Assembly (NCBI GenBank): GCA_030447925.1
Contig: JAUJNX010000004.1
Coordinates: forward strand, 62,001 to 126,000
Length of the DNA stretch: 64,000 bases
Direction of reading: 5' to 3'
DNA from: Egibacteraceae bacterium
GTDB lineage: Bacteria > Actinomycetota > Nitriliruptoria > Euzebyales > Egibacteraceae
The position numbers and the translations under genes were made by a program. Under the pieces are notes generated by a model that worked only from the letters and a program-made list of their open reading frames with translations, was not told where the DNA came from and made no database searches. This document shows positions 43,614 to 50,799 of the stretch, piece by piece (the stretch's first letter is position 1; the number at the start of each line of letters is the position of its first letter).

Positions 43614-45568
43614 TCGGGCCGGGGCCGGCGGCGACGGTGGTGGTGGTCGCCTTCCACCGCCCGGCGCCGCTGGACCGGCTGCTCGCCGGGCTCGCCGACC
43701 CGGCGCTGGAGCGCGTCGTCGTCGACGTCGAGGACGACCCCGCCGTGGCCGCCGTCTGCGCCGCGCGGGGCGTGACCCGGGTGGCGGTGGCGGCCAACGT
43801 CGGCTACGCCGCGGCGGTCAACCGCGGCGCGGCCCGCGCCGCCGCCCCGGTGGTGGTCTTCGCCAACGACGACCTGGAGGCCGACGCCGCGACGGTGCTG
43901 CGCCTGGCCGGGGCGGTGGCCGCGGGCGAGGCCGACGTCGCGGTCCCGCGGGTCCGCGACGCGGCCGGTGCGGTCGAGCGCACCGTCGCCGCCCTGCCCA
44001 CTCCGGGGGCGCTGGCCCGCGAGTGGCTGCTGCTCCCCGACCGCCCCGTGCCGCTGCTGCGCGCGGTCCTGCGCGTCCACAAGTGGCGGCTGCCGGACCG
44101 CCCGGAGCGGATCGACGCGGCGTCGGCCCTGCTGGTCGCGGTGCGCCGGGACCTGCTGGCCGCCACCCCGCTGCCCGAGGACTACTTCCTGTACTGGGAG
44201 GAGTCGGAGTGGTTCTGGCACCTGCGCCGGGCGGGGGCGGTCGTGCAGTACCGGCCCGACTGCACGGTGCGCCACCTGGGCGGGCGCGGCGACGTGCGCC
44301 CGGAGAAGTCCCGGCTGCTGGCCGCCAACGCGCTGCGCTGTGTGCGCCGCACCCAGGGGCCCGCCGCCGCGGCCGCCGCCGTCCCGGTCGTCATCGCCTG
44401 GAACCTGCGCCTGCTCGCCGTGGCGCTGGCCCGCCTCGCCCTGCGCCCCGGGGCCCACGCCGCGCGCGCTGGTCCGCGCCCGCGCCGCGGGGGTGGCGGC
44501 GGCCCTGGCCGCCGGGCTGGGCCGGGCGTGACGCTGCTGCTGGTCGACTGGCTGGGGCGCGGCGGGATCGCGCAGTCCAGCGCGTCCTGGCTGGCGGAGG
44601 CGCGGCGCGCGGGGGTCGAGGCGGCGGCGGTCACCCGCGCCGGCCGTGAGCTGGAGGCGGTGGCGGGGTCCCCGCCGCGCGGCCACCCGTTGCTCGCCCA
44701 CCGCGCGCTGGCCGCCACCGCCGCCCGCGCCATCCGCGAGCGCCGGCCCGAGGTCGTCGTCGTCCAGAACCACGTCGTGCCGCTGCTGGAGCGGCCCGTC
44801 CACGCCGCCGCCCGCGCCGTCGGCGCGCGGCTGGTCCTGGTCGTCCACGACCACCGGCTGCACACCGCCGCCGCGGGCTGGGGCGCGGGCCTGCGCGGGC
44901 TGGTCCGCGGCGCGGACCTGGTCGTGGCCCACAGCGCCTACGTCGCCGAGCGCCTCCCGCGCCGCGACGTCGCCGTCACCCCCCTGCCCGTCCCCCTGGG
45001 CGTCGTCCCCGCACCCCTGCCCCTGCGGGCACGCCCCCCCGGTCCCCTCGTCGCCGTGCACTTCGGCGTCGTGCGGCGCCGCTACAAGGGCACCGCGACC
45101 GTCACCGCGCTCGCGCGGGCCGGGGTCCCCGGCTGGACCTTCGCGGTCGCCGGCGCGGGCGCGCCCCCGGCCGCCCCGTGGCTGGCGTCCGTGGCGGGCT
45201 ACGTAGACACCGGCGTGCTGCTGGACCTCGTCGCCCGCTCCGACGCCACCGTCCTGCCCTACCGGCTGGCGACCCAGAGCGGGTCGGCGGTCCTGGCCAT
45301 GGCGGTGGGGTCGGTGTGCGTGGCGAGCGCCGTCGGCGGCCTGGCCGAGCAGCTCGACGGGGGCCGCGCCGGGGTCCTGGTGCCCGCGGGGGCGGGGACG
45401 GGCGCCTGGCGCGCCGCGCTCGAAGCGCTGGCGGACGACGCCCGCCGGGCGGCGCTGGCGGCGGCGGCCTGGCGCCTGGTCTGGGACCGCCACGACCGCT
45501 TCGTCGCGTTCCTGCGCCGCGAGGTCCTCACCGGGCTGCGGCGCGGTACGCCGCCACGGTCGCCCTGA
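43610..45568 (+). CDS. GT2-GT4 reading frame, probably two genes joined by an indel
   Basis: As read, one 652-residue frame begins at ATG 43610. Residues 1 to about 280 are GT2 (ATVVVVAFHRPAPLDRLLAG, VAVAANVGYAAAVNRGAARA, VVFANDDLEADAATVLRLAG, PEDYFLYWEESEWFWHLRRA). From about 308 a GT4 unit follows (VTLLLVDWLGRGGIAQSSAS, VVVVQNHVVPLLERPVH, LVLVVHDHRLHTAA, YKGTATVTALARAGVPGW, GSAVLAMAVGSVCVAS). The junction (AARAGPRPRRGGGGG) is low complexity. Removing one G from the run at 44450-44453 gives a normal GT2 end LVRARAAGVAAALAAGLGRA with stop at 44531 and a GT4 gene from GTG 44528, overlapping by GTGA like the other genes here. I favour two genes, 43610-44531 and 44528-45568. Confidence 0.75.
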   Translation: MIGPGPAATVVVVAFHRPAPLDRLLAGLADPALERVVVDVEDDPAVAAVCAARGVTRVAVAANVGYAAAVNRGAARAAAPVVVFANDDLEADAATVLRLAGAVAAGEADVAVPRVRDAAGAVERTVAALPTPGALAREWLLLPDRPVPLLRAVLRVHKWRLPDRPERIDAASALLVAVRRDLLAATPLPEDYFLYWEESEWFWHLRRAGAVVQYRPDCTVRHLGGRGDVRPEKSRLLAANALRCVRRTQGPAAAAAAVPVVIAWNLRLLAVALARLALRPGAHAARAGPRPRRGGGGGPGRRAGPGVTLLLVDWLGRGGIAQSSASWLAEARRAGVEAAAVTRAGRELEAVAGSPPRGHPLLAHRALAATAARAIRERRPEVVVVQNHVVPLLERPVHAAARAVGARLVLVVHDHRLHTAAAGWGAGLRGLVRGADLVVAHSAYVAERLPRRDVAVTPLPVPLGVVPAPLPLRARPPGPLVAVHFGVVRRRYKGTATVTALARAGVPGWTFAVAGAGAPPAAPWLASVAGYVDTGVLLDLVARSDATVLPYRLATQSGSAVLAMAVGSVCVASAVGGLAEQLDGGRAGVLVPAGAGTGAWRAALEALADDARRAALAAAAWRLVWDRHDRFVAFLRREVLTGLRRGTPPRSP

Positions 45569-46487
45569 TCCCGGCCGCCAGGTCGACCTGCGGCGCGAAG
45601 CCGAGCGCGCGCAGCTTCGCGGTGTCCAGGACCCGGTAGGGCGCGCCCTCCGGCCGGTCGGGGTCGAAGACGAGGTCCAGGGCGGGGTCCACGGCGTCGC
45701 GGACCAGGGTCGCGAGCTCGCGGATGGTCACCGCCTCGGACGCGTCGATGTTGTAGGCCTCGCCGCCCGACCCGGCCTGCAGCACCGCGGCCAGCGCGCG
45801 GGCCGCGTCGTCGACGTGCAGGAAGCTGCGCACGGCGTCACCGCGGCCCCAGACCTCCAGGCGCCCGCGCGGCCCCGCCTCCACGGCCCGGCGGATCAGC
45901 GAGTGGACCACCGTGGCCCGGGCCGGGTCGAACGACCCGCCGGGCCCGTACAGGCCGGTGAAGCGCGCGCTGGTGACCGCGAACGCCCCGGCGTCGGCGT
46001 ACCAGGTGGCCAGCAGCTCGTCGGTGAGCTTGGACCAGGCGTAGCCGGAGACCTGGTCGCGGAAGGGCGTGACGCACGGGGCGGTCTCGGGGATCGGGTG
46101 GCTGTCGTGCTCGGCGTAGACCACCGCGGAGGACGCGACCAGCACCCGCGCCACGCCCGCGCGCGCCGACGCCTCCAGGACCCCGCGCGTGGCGCGCTGG
46201 TTGTCCAGGAAGACGTCGGCGTCGAACACGCGCTGGAACTGGATCCCGCCGGACCGCGCGGCGAGGTGGACCACGACGTGGGCGCCGTCGAGCGCGTCGC
46301 GCAGCCCGGCGGGGTCGAGCAGGTCGACGGCGCGGTGCCGGCCGGGCAGCGGCTCGTCGCCGCCGCGGCCGGGCCGGTGGAGCACCGTGACGTCGAAGCC
46401 CTGCGCGTGCAGGAGCGCGACGAGGCGCCGCCCCACGTACCCGCGCCCGCCGGTGACGGCGACCCGGCGGCCGCGCCCAGGGTCCAC
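45528..46487 (-). CDS. NAD-dependent sugar epimerase/dehydratase
   Basis: A 319-residue short-chain dehydrogenase of the extended type: VAVTGGRGYVGRRLVALL (NAD-binding GxxGxxG), VVHLAARSGG, VLVASSAVVYAEHD, catalytic YAWSK, RFTGLYGPGGSFDPARATVV, SFLHVDDAARALAAVL and GEAYNIDASEAVTIRELATL. Members act on nucleotide sugars as 4-epimerases, 4,6-dehydratases or 4-reductases; the exact reaction is not given by motifs. GTG 46487 starts 8 nt after the stop of the PA14 gene, so the two are probably co-transcribed. The 3' end overlaps the convergent GT4 frame by 41 bp. Confidence 0.87.
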   Translation of the reverse strand: MDPGRGRRVAVTGGRGYVGRRLVALLHAQGFDVTVLHRPGRGGDEPLPGRHRAVDLLDPAGLRDALDGAHVVVHLAARSGGIQFQRVFDADVFLDNQRATRGVLEASARAGVARVLVASSAVVYAEHDSHPIPETAPCVTPFRDQVSGYAWSKLTDELLATWYADAGAFAVTSARFTGLYGPGGSFDPARATVVHSLIRRAVEAGPRGRLEVWGRGDAVRSFLHVDDAARALAAVLQAGSGGEAYNIDASEAVTIRELATLVRDAVDPALDLVFDPDRPEGAPYRVLDTAKLRALGFAPQVDLAAGIRATVAAYRAAAR

Positions 46488-46495
46488 GCGGGCGC

Positions 46496-47659
46496 TCAGG
46501 TGCGCGGTCGGCGGCGCGGCGGGACGACCTCGACGGGCTCGGCGTGCGGGAGCACCGTCGTGGTCCCGTCGCGCGCCCGCCCCGACGCCGGCGCCGGCGG
46601 GGCCGCCGCCGCCGCCCGCCGCCGGCGCCAGATCAGCAGCAGGTTGGCCAGCAGCAGCCCCACGCCCAGGACCAGCAGGCCCAGGATCGCCGCCTGGATC
46701 GGCTCGGCAGGGTCCCGCGCCGCCGCCGCGACCGCGGGGACGGCGGCGGGGGCGATGACGAGGTTCTGCGGGACGCTGTTGTTGGCCTCGTCGACCTCGT
46801 CGACGCGGTCGACCTCGTCGACCTCCGCGGTCACCTGGAACTCGCCCTCCTGCGCCGTCCAGGCCGTCGTCGAGGTCAGGTTCACGACCTCGCCCGGCTG
46901 GATGGGTCCGGCGTGCTCGGCGGCCGCCAGCTCGCCGGGGCCGGACAGGAACTGCACGCTGACGGGCACCCCGGGCGGGGTGGGGCTCTGCCCCTGGTTC
47001 ACCACGGTGGCGGTGAACAGCAGCGGGCTGCCCGCCTGGGTCGCGCCGCTCACGCCGCTGGCCACGACCGCGAGGTCGGGCGGCCCGGGGGGTGGCGGCG
47101 GGGCGGGCGTGGCCACGGGGGTGGGCGCGGTCAAAGGCGTGTCGGGCGGGTAGAGCCGCTCGGTGGGGACGAGCTGGCGCGGCTGGCTGGCGCTCTCCCA
47201 GGCCAGGAAGATGATCGCCTCGCCGCCGACGTCGAAGTAGTCGAGCTGGATCTCGTGCAGCCGGCCCGCCTCCAGCGTCACGCTGCCCGAGTCCTCGGTC
47301 TGGGCGTGCTCGGTGAGGTTGCGCAGGACGACCTCGCCGTCGATGCGCAACCGGACCCCGTCGTCGGACGAGGTCGTGAAGGTGTACTCCTCGGTGAACT
47401 CCGGCTGGACGTAGCCGGTCCACACCACGCCGAAGGTGTCGCCCTTGCCGGTGAGCGGGATGCCGTCGGGGATCCCGCGCCCCCAGTCGAAGGCGATGGT
47501 GGGATCGAGCCGCTCCGTGACGACGTCGCCGAAGTCGGGGTTGTCGAAGTAGCGCCCCAGCAGGCCCGTCCCGGCGGCCTGCTGCTGGCCGGCCGCCGGC
47601 CCCGCGGCCAGCAGCGTCAGGACCAGCACCCCCGCCGCCGCCATCAGTGATCTGCGCAT
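46496..47659 (-). CDS. PA14/CARDB-domain membrane-anchored surface protein
   Basis: A 387-residue protein with a signal peptide (MRRSLMAAAGVLVLTLLAAG, cleavage after about AAGQQ), a PA14-like domain at about 30-165 (GLLGRYFDNPDFG, SSDDGVRLRIDGEVVLRN, HEIQLDYFDVGGEAIIFLAW), a Pro-rich linker, a CARDB-like Ig domain at about 190-300 (PDLAVVASGVSGATQAGSPL, VDEVDEANNSVPQNLVI), a membrane segment near 325-345 (AAILGLLVLGVGLLLANLLL) and a basic cytoplasmic tail. PA14 domains bind carbohydrate in many proteins, so it may hold glycan on the outer face. ATG 47659 follows AAGG; TATGCT at 47736-47741 is a likely -10. Confidence 0.82.
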   Translation of the reverse strand: MRRSLMAAAGVLVLTLLAAGPAAGQQQAAGTGLLGRYFDNPDFGDVVTERLDPTIAFDWGRGIPDGIPLTGKGDTFGVVWTGYVQPEFTEEYTFTTSSDDGVRLRIDGEVVLRNLTEHAQTEDSGSVTLEAGRLHEIQLDYFDVGGEAIIFLAWESASQPRQLVPTERLYPPDTPLTAPTPVATPAPPPPPGPPDLAVVASGVSGATQAGSPLLFTATVVNQGQSPTPPGVPVSVQFLSGPGELAAAEHAGPIQPGEVVNLTSTTAWTAQEGEFQVTAEVDEVDRVDEVDEANNSVPQNLVIAPAAVPAVAAAARDPAEPIQAAILGLLVLGVGLLLANLLLIWRRRRAAAAAPPAPASGRARDGTTTVLPHAEPVEVVPPRRRPRT

Positions 47660-47735
47660 CCCCCGCCTTCGCACGCACGCGCGGTGTGCCCACGTGGACG
47701 ACCGCTCCGGCTCCCGCTCCCCACGGCCGGTCGGC

Positions 47736-47801
47736 AGCATAGGGCGGGCGCCGGGTGAACGCCCACCCGGACATAAGGGGCACAGAGCCCCCTGCTAGCC
47801 T
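47736..47801. promoter_or_regulatory. Divergent promoters, PA14 gene and second ABC exporter
   Basis: On the minus strand TATGCT (47736-47741) would serve the PA14 gene with a leader of about 70 nt. On the plus strand TAGCCT (47796-47801) ends 7 nt before ATG 47809, a leaderless arrangement. Between them lie ACATAAGGGG (47771-47780), also present at 34184-34193, and a small hairpin GGGGC-ACAGA-GCCCC (47777-47791). Confidence 0.45.
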
Positions 47802-47808
47802 GCCGAGG

Positions 47809-48651
47809 ATGACCGCAGTGGCGTCTGGCCTGCCCGTCTACGACTCCGCGGCCCGCCGCCCGCCGCTGCTGACGGAGTTCTCCAACCTCCGCGAGCACCG
47901 CGGCCTGCTGCGCCTGCTGGTCGTCCGCGACCTCACCGTGCGCTACAAGCGCTCGGCGCTGGGGATCTGGTGGACGATGCTGAACCCGCTGCTCACCACG
48001 GCGGTCATGTTCGCGGTCTTCAGCCAGGTCTTCCGCTTCGAGCTCCCCGAGGGCGAGCCGTTCGTGCTCTACCTGCTGTCCGGCGTGGTGGTGGCCGGGT
48101 TCTTCGCCCAGGGCGTGATCGCCGCGGGCTCCAGCATCGTGAACAGCGCGGGGATCCTCACCAAGGTCTACGTGCCGCCCGAGGTCTTCGCGCTGGCCGC
48201 GGCCACCGCGGCGGGCGCGAACTTCGCCATCAACCTGGTGCCGCTGCTGGTGATCCAGCTCGTCATCGGCTGGGGCATCCCCTGGACGGTCGTGCTGGTG
48301 CCCCTGCCCGCGCTGCTGCTGCTCGCCCTGGTCACCGGCGTCGGGCTGCTGGTCGCGGCCGGCGCGGTCTACTTCTACGACGTCCTGGACCTCACCGGCG
48401 TGCTGCTCACCCTCCTGGGCTACCTCACGCCGACCTTCTACCCGGTCACGATCGTCCCCGACCGGTTCCGGCCGTTCATCGAGGCCAACCCGCTCTACGG
48501 CTTCCTGCTGGCGTTCCGCAGCCTGGTCTACCTCGGGCGGGTCCCGCCCTGGTACGTCTGGGTGTCGATGGGCGTGACCGCGGCCGCCGCGCTGCTGGTG
48601 GGCGCGTGGGCGTTCTCGCGCAGCTGGCGCCGTCTGGTCGTGCTGCTGTGA
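47809..48651 (+). CDS. ABC-2 polysaccharide exporter permease (second system)
   Basis: A 280-residue permease with six membrane segments and the family landmarks LLRLLVVRDLTVRYKRSALG followed by IWWTMLNPLLTTAVMFAVFS, LLSGVVVAGFFAQGVIAAGS, ILTKVYVPPEVFALAAATAA, and YFYDVLDLTGVLLTLLGYLT plus NPLYGFLLAFRSLVYLG. Its sequence differs clearly from the permease at 31486, so it serves a different glycan. The GTG of the ATPase gene overlaps its stop. Confidence 0.92.
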   Translation: MTAVASGLPVYDSAARRPPLLTEFSNLREHRGLLRLLVVRDLTVRYKRSALGIWWTMLNPLLTTAVMFAVFSQVFRFELPEGEPFVLYLLSGVVVAGFFAQGVIAAGSSIVNSAGILTKVYVPPEVFALAAATAAGANFAINLVPLLVIQLVIGWGIPWTVVLVPLPALLLLALVTGVGLLVAAGAVYFYDVLDLTGVLLTLLGYLTPTFYPVTIVPDRFRPFIEANPLYGFLLAFRSLVYLGRVPPWYVWVSMGVTAAAALLVGAWAFSRSWRRLVVLL

Positions 48652-49382
48652 CCGCGCCGGTGGTCCAGGCGGACGCGCTCGCGCTGGAGTACCGGCTGGC
48701 GCGCCAGCGGACGGGGTCGGCCAAGGAGTTCGCGATCCGGCTGCTGCGCCGCCAGGTCACCTACGAGCGCCTGCGCGCCCTGGACGGCGTGTCGTTCCGC
48801 GTCGACCCCGGCGAGGTCCTCGGCGTCGTCGGCCACAACGGTGCCGGGAAGTCGACGCTGCTGAAGATCGTCGCGCGCGTCCTGCCCCCGACCGGGGGGC
48901 GGATCGTCGTCCGCGGGACGGTCGCGCCGATGATCGAGCTGGGCGCGGGCTTCAACGCCGAGCTGACCGGCCGCGAGAACGTCGTCCTGTACGGCACCCT
49001 GCTCGGCCGCGCACCCGCCGACATGCGCCGCAGGGCCGCGGCGATCGCGGAGTGGGCCGGCCTGGTCGACTTCCTCGACGTGCCCGTCCGCAGCTACTCC
49101 ACCGGCATGCTGGCCCGGCTCGGCTTCGCCGTGGCCACCGACGTGCGCCCGGACCTGCTCATCGTCGACGAGGTCCTGTCGGTGGGCGACCAGGAGTTCC
49201 AGGCGCGCTCGTCGGCGCGGATCGCGGAGATGATGGCGGCGGGCGCCGCGGTCGTGCTCGTCAGCCACGACCTCGACACCGTCGGGACCCTCGCCCACCG
49301 GGTCCTGTGGCTGGACCACGGCCGGGCCAAGCAGCTGGGTCCGGCCGCGGCGGTCCTGGCCGCCTACCGCGGCGCGGCCTGA
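48648..49382 (+). CDS. Polysaccharide ABC exporter ATPase (second system)
   Basis: A 244-residue ATPase: Walker A GHNGAGKSTLLKIVARVL (about 61-78), IELGAGFNAELTGRENVVLY, signature YSTGMLARLGFAVATDV, Walker B LLIVDEVLSVGD, switch VVLVSHDLDTVGTL. TagH/Wzt type without a C-terminal glycan-binding domain. It pairs with the permease at 47809. Ends 7 bp before the convergent dehydrogenase gene. Confidence 0.93.
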   Translation: MTAPVVQADALALEYRLARQRTGSAKEFAIRLLRRQVTYERLRALDGVSFRVDPGEVLGVVGHNGAGKSTLLKIVARVLPPTGGRIVVRGTVAPMIELGAGFNAELTGRENVVLYGTLLGRAPADMRRRAAAIAEWAGLVDFLDVPVRSYSTGMLARLGFAVATDVRPDLLIVDEVLSVGDQEFQARSSARIAEMMAAGAAVVLVSHDLDTVGTLAHRVLWLDHGRAKQLGPAAAVLAAYRGAA

Positions 49383-49389
49383 CCGGGCG

Positions 49390-50676
49390 TCAGAGACGCT
49401 CGACGCGCGGGCCCGACAGGGTGCCGCTGGTGTCCAGGACCAGGGGCGACAGCCGCGTGATCAGGTCCGGGTCGTAGCTGGCGTGGGCCTGCAGGACGAT
49501 CACGAGGTCGGCGCCGGGCAGCGCCCGGGTCAGGTCGCGGCGCTCCAGGTGGACGCCGTCCACGCGCCAGGCCGGCACGTAGGGGTCGTGGAAGCGCACC
49601 TCGGCGCCCAGCTCCTTGAGCCGGCGGGCGACCGGCCGGGCCGGTGACTCCCGGTCGTCGGAGATGTCCGGCTTGTAGGTGACCCCGAGCAGCAGGATGC
49701 GCGCGTCCTTGACCGCCTTGCCCTGGTCGTTCAGCAGGCGCTGCGCCCGCGAGGTGACGTAGGCGGGCATGCGCTCGTTGATCTCCTGGGCCAGCTCCAC
49801 GAAGCGGAACGGGTAGCCCAGCTGGCGCACGCGGAACGACAGGTAGTTGGGGTCGATCGGGATGCAGTGCCCGCCGACGCCCGGACCGGGGCGGAACGGC
49901 TGGAAGCCGAACGGCTTGGTGGCCGCGGCGTCGATCACGTCCCACAGGTCGATGCCCAGGTCGTGGCAGAAGACCGCCATCTCGTTGACCAGCGCGATGT
50001 TGACGTGGCGGTAGGTGTTCTCCAGCAGCTTGGCCATCTCGGCCTCGCGGGTCCCGCGGGTGCGCACCACCTTGTCGATGAAGCGGCCGTAGAAGGCGAC
50101 CGCGCGGTCGCCGCACTCCTCGGTGACCCCGCCGACGACCTTGGGGGTGTTGCGGATGCCGTAGACCTGGTTGCCCGGGTCGATGCGCTCCGGTGAGAAC
50201 GCGAGGTGGAAGTCGGGGCCGGCCTTCAGCCCGCTGGCGTCCTGGAGGTAGGGCAGGAGCCGGTCCTCCGTCGTGCCGGGGTAGGTCGTCGACTCCAGCA
50301 CCACGAGCTGGCCGGCGTGCAGGTGCGCGCCGACGGTCGCCATCGCGCCGTCCACCGCGCCCAGATCCGGTCCCCCCGTCGCGCTCAGGGGCGTGGGCAC
50401 GCAGATGACCACCGTGTCCGCGCGGGCCAGGACGCTCGTGTCGCCGGTGGGGACGAACCCCCGGGCGAGCAGGTCGGCGACGTCGTCGTCGGTCAGGTCG
50501 TCGACGTGCGACCGTCCCCCGGCGAGGGCGGCCACCCGCTGCGCGTCGATGTCGAGGCCGACCACCGACAGTCCAGCACGGGTCGCCTCCGCCGCCAGCG
50601 GGAGGCCGACATAACCGAGCCCGACGACGACGAGATCCACGCGGTCCGCGTGCGGCAAGGGATCACCGGTCGGCAC
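49390..50676 (-). CDS. wbpA: UDP-N-acetylglucosamine 6-dehydrogenase, WbpA-like
   Basis: A 428-residue nucleotide-sugar dehydrogenase with classical motifs: LVVVGLGYVGLPLAAEATRA (NAD site), VVICVPTPLS, VVLESTTYPGTTEDRLLPYL, LAFSPERIDPGN, KLLENTYRHVNIALVNEMAV, and the catalytic cysteine in PGPGVGGHCIPIDPNYLS. These fit WbpA (UDP-GlcNAc to the uronate, first step to diamino-uronates) better than UDP-glucose dehydrogenase. GTG 50676 is chosen because AAGGAGG lies 5 nt before it; GTG 50682 would overlap that motif. TAGCGT at 50734-50739 (minus strand) is a possible -10. Confidence 0.88.
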   Translation of the reverse strand: MPTGDPLPHADRVDLVVVGLGYVGLPLAAEATRAGLSVVGLDIDAQRVAALAGGRSHVDDLTDDDVADLLARGFVPTGDTSVLARADTVVICVPTPLSATGGPDLGAVDGAMATVGAHLHAGQLVVLESTTYPGTTEDRLLPYLQDASGLKAGPDFHLAFSPERIDPGNQVYGIRNTPKVVGGVTEECGDRAVAFYGRFIDKVVRTRGTREAEMAKLLENTYRHVNIALVNEMAVFCHDLGIDLWDVIDAAATKPFGFQPFRPGPGVGGHCIPIDPNYLSFRVRQLGYPFRFVELAQEINERMPAYVTSRAQRLLNDQGKAVKDARILLLGVTYKPDISDDRESPARPVARRLKELGAEVRFHDPYVPAWRVDGVHLERRDLTRALPGADLVIVLQAHASYDPDLITRLSPLVLDTSGTLSGPRVERL

Positions 50677-50746
50677 GGACACCTCCTTGCACCCGAGTTC
50701 ACACCCGCCGTCACCCTGACGTCACGCACCGATACGCTACAGCGTC

Positions 50747-50765
50747 GGCGGGCGCGGGCCCCGCC
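50747..50765 (-). terminator. Hairpin after the SpoIID gene, possible terminator
   Basis: GGCGGG and CCCGCC form a 6-bp stem around a 7-nt loop, 35 nt beyond the stop at 50800. There is no run of T after it, so termination is uncertain; it may be only a GC-rich chance structure. Confidence 0.25.
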
Positions 50766-50799
50766 TTGAACGACGTCCGCGGGGCACCGACTGTTGCCC

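Noticed and set aside
41459-45568. A 1369-residue frame taken as one giant protein
   Set aside because: Up to 43609 it is an out-of-frame shadow of the methyltransferase-GT2 gene; only the part from ATG 43610 is coding.
46785-46830. Short GTCGACCTC direct repeats
   Set aside because: They code the acidic VDEVDRVDEVDE stretch of the CARDB domain and are explained by codon repetition.
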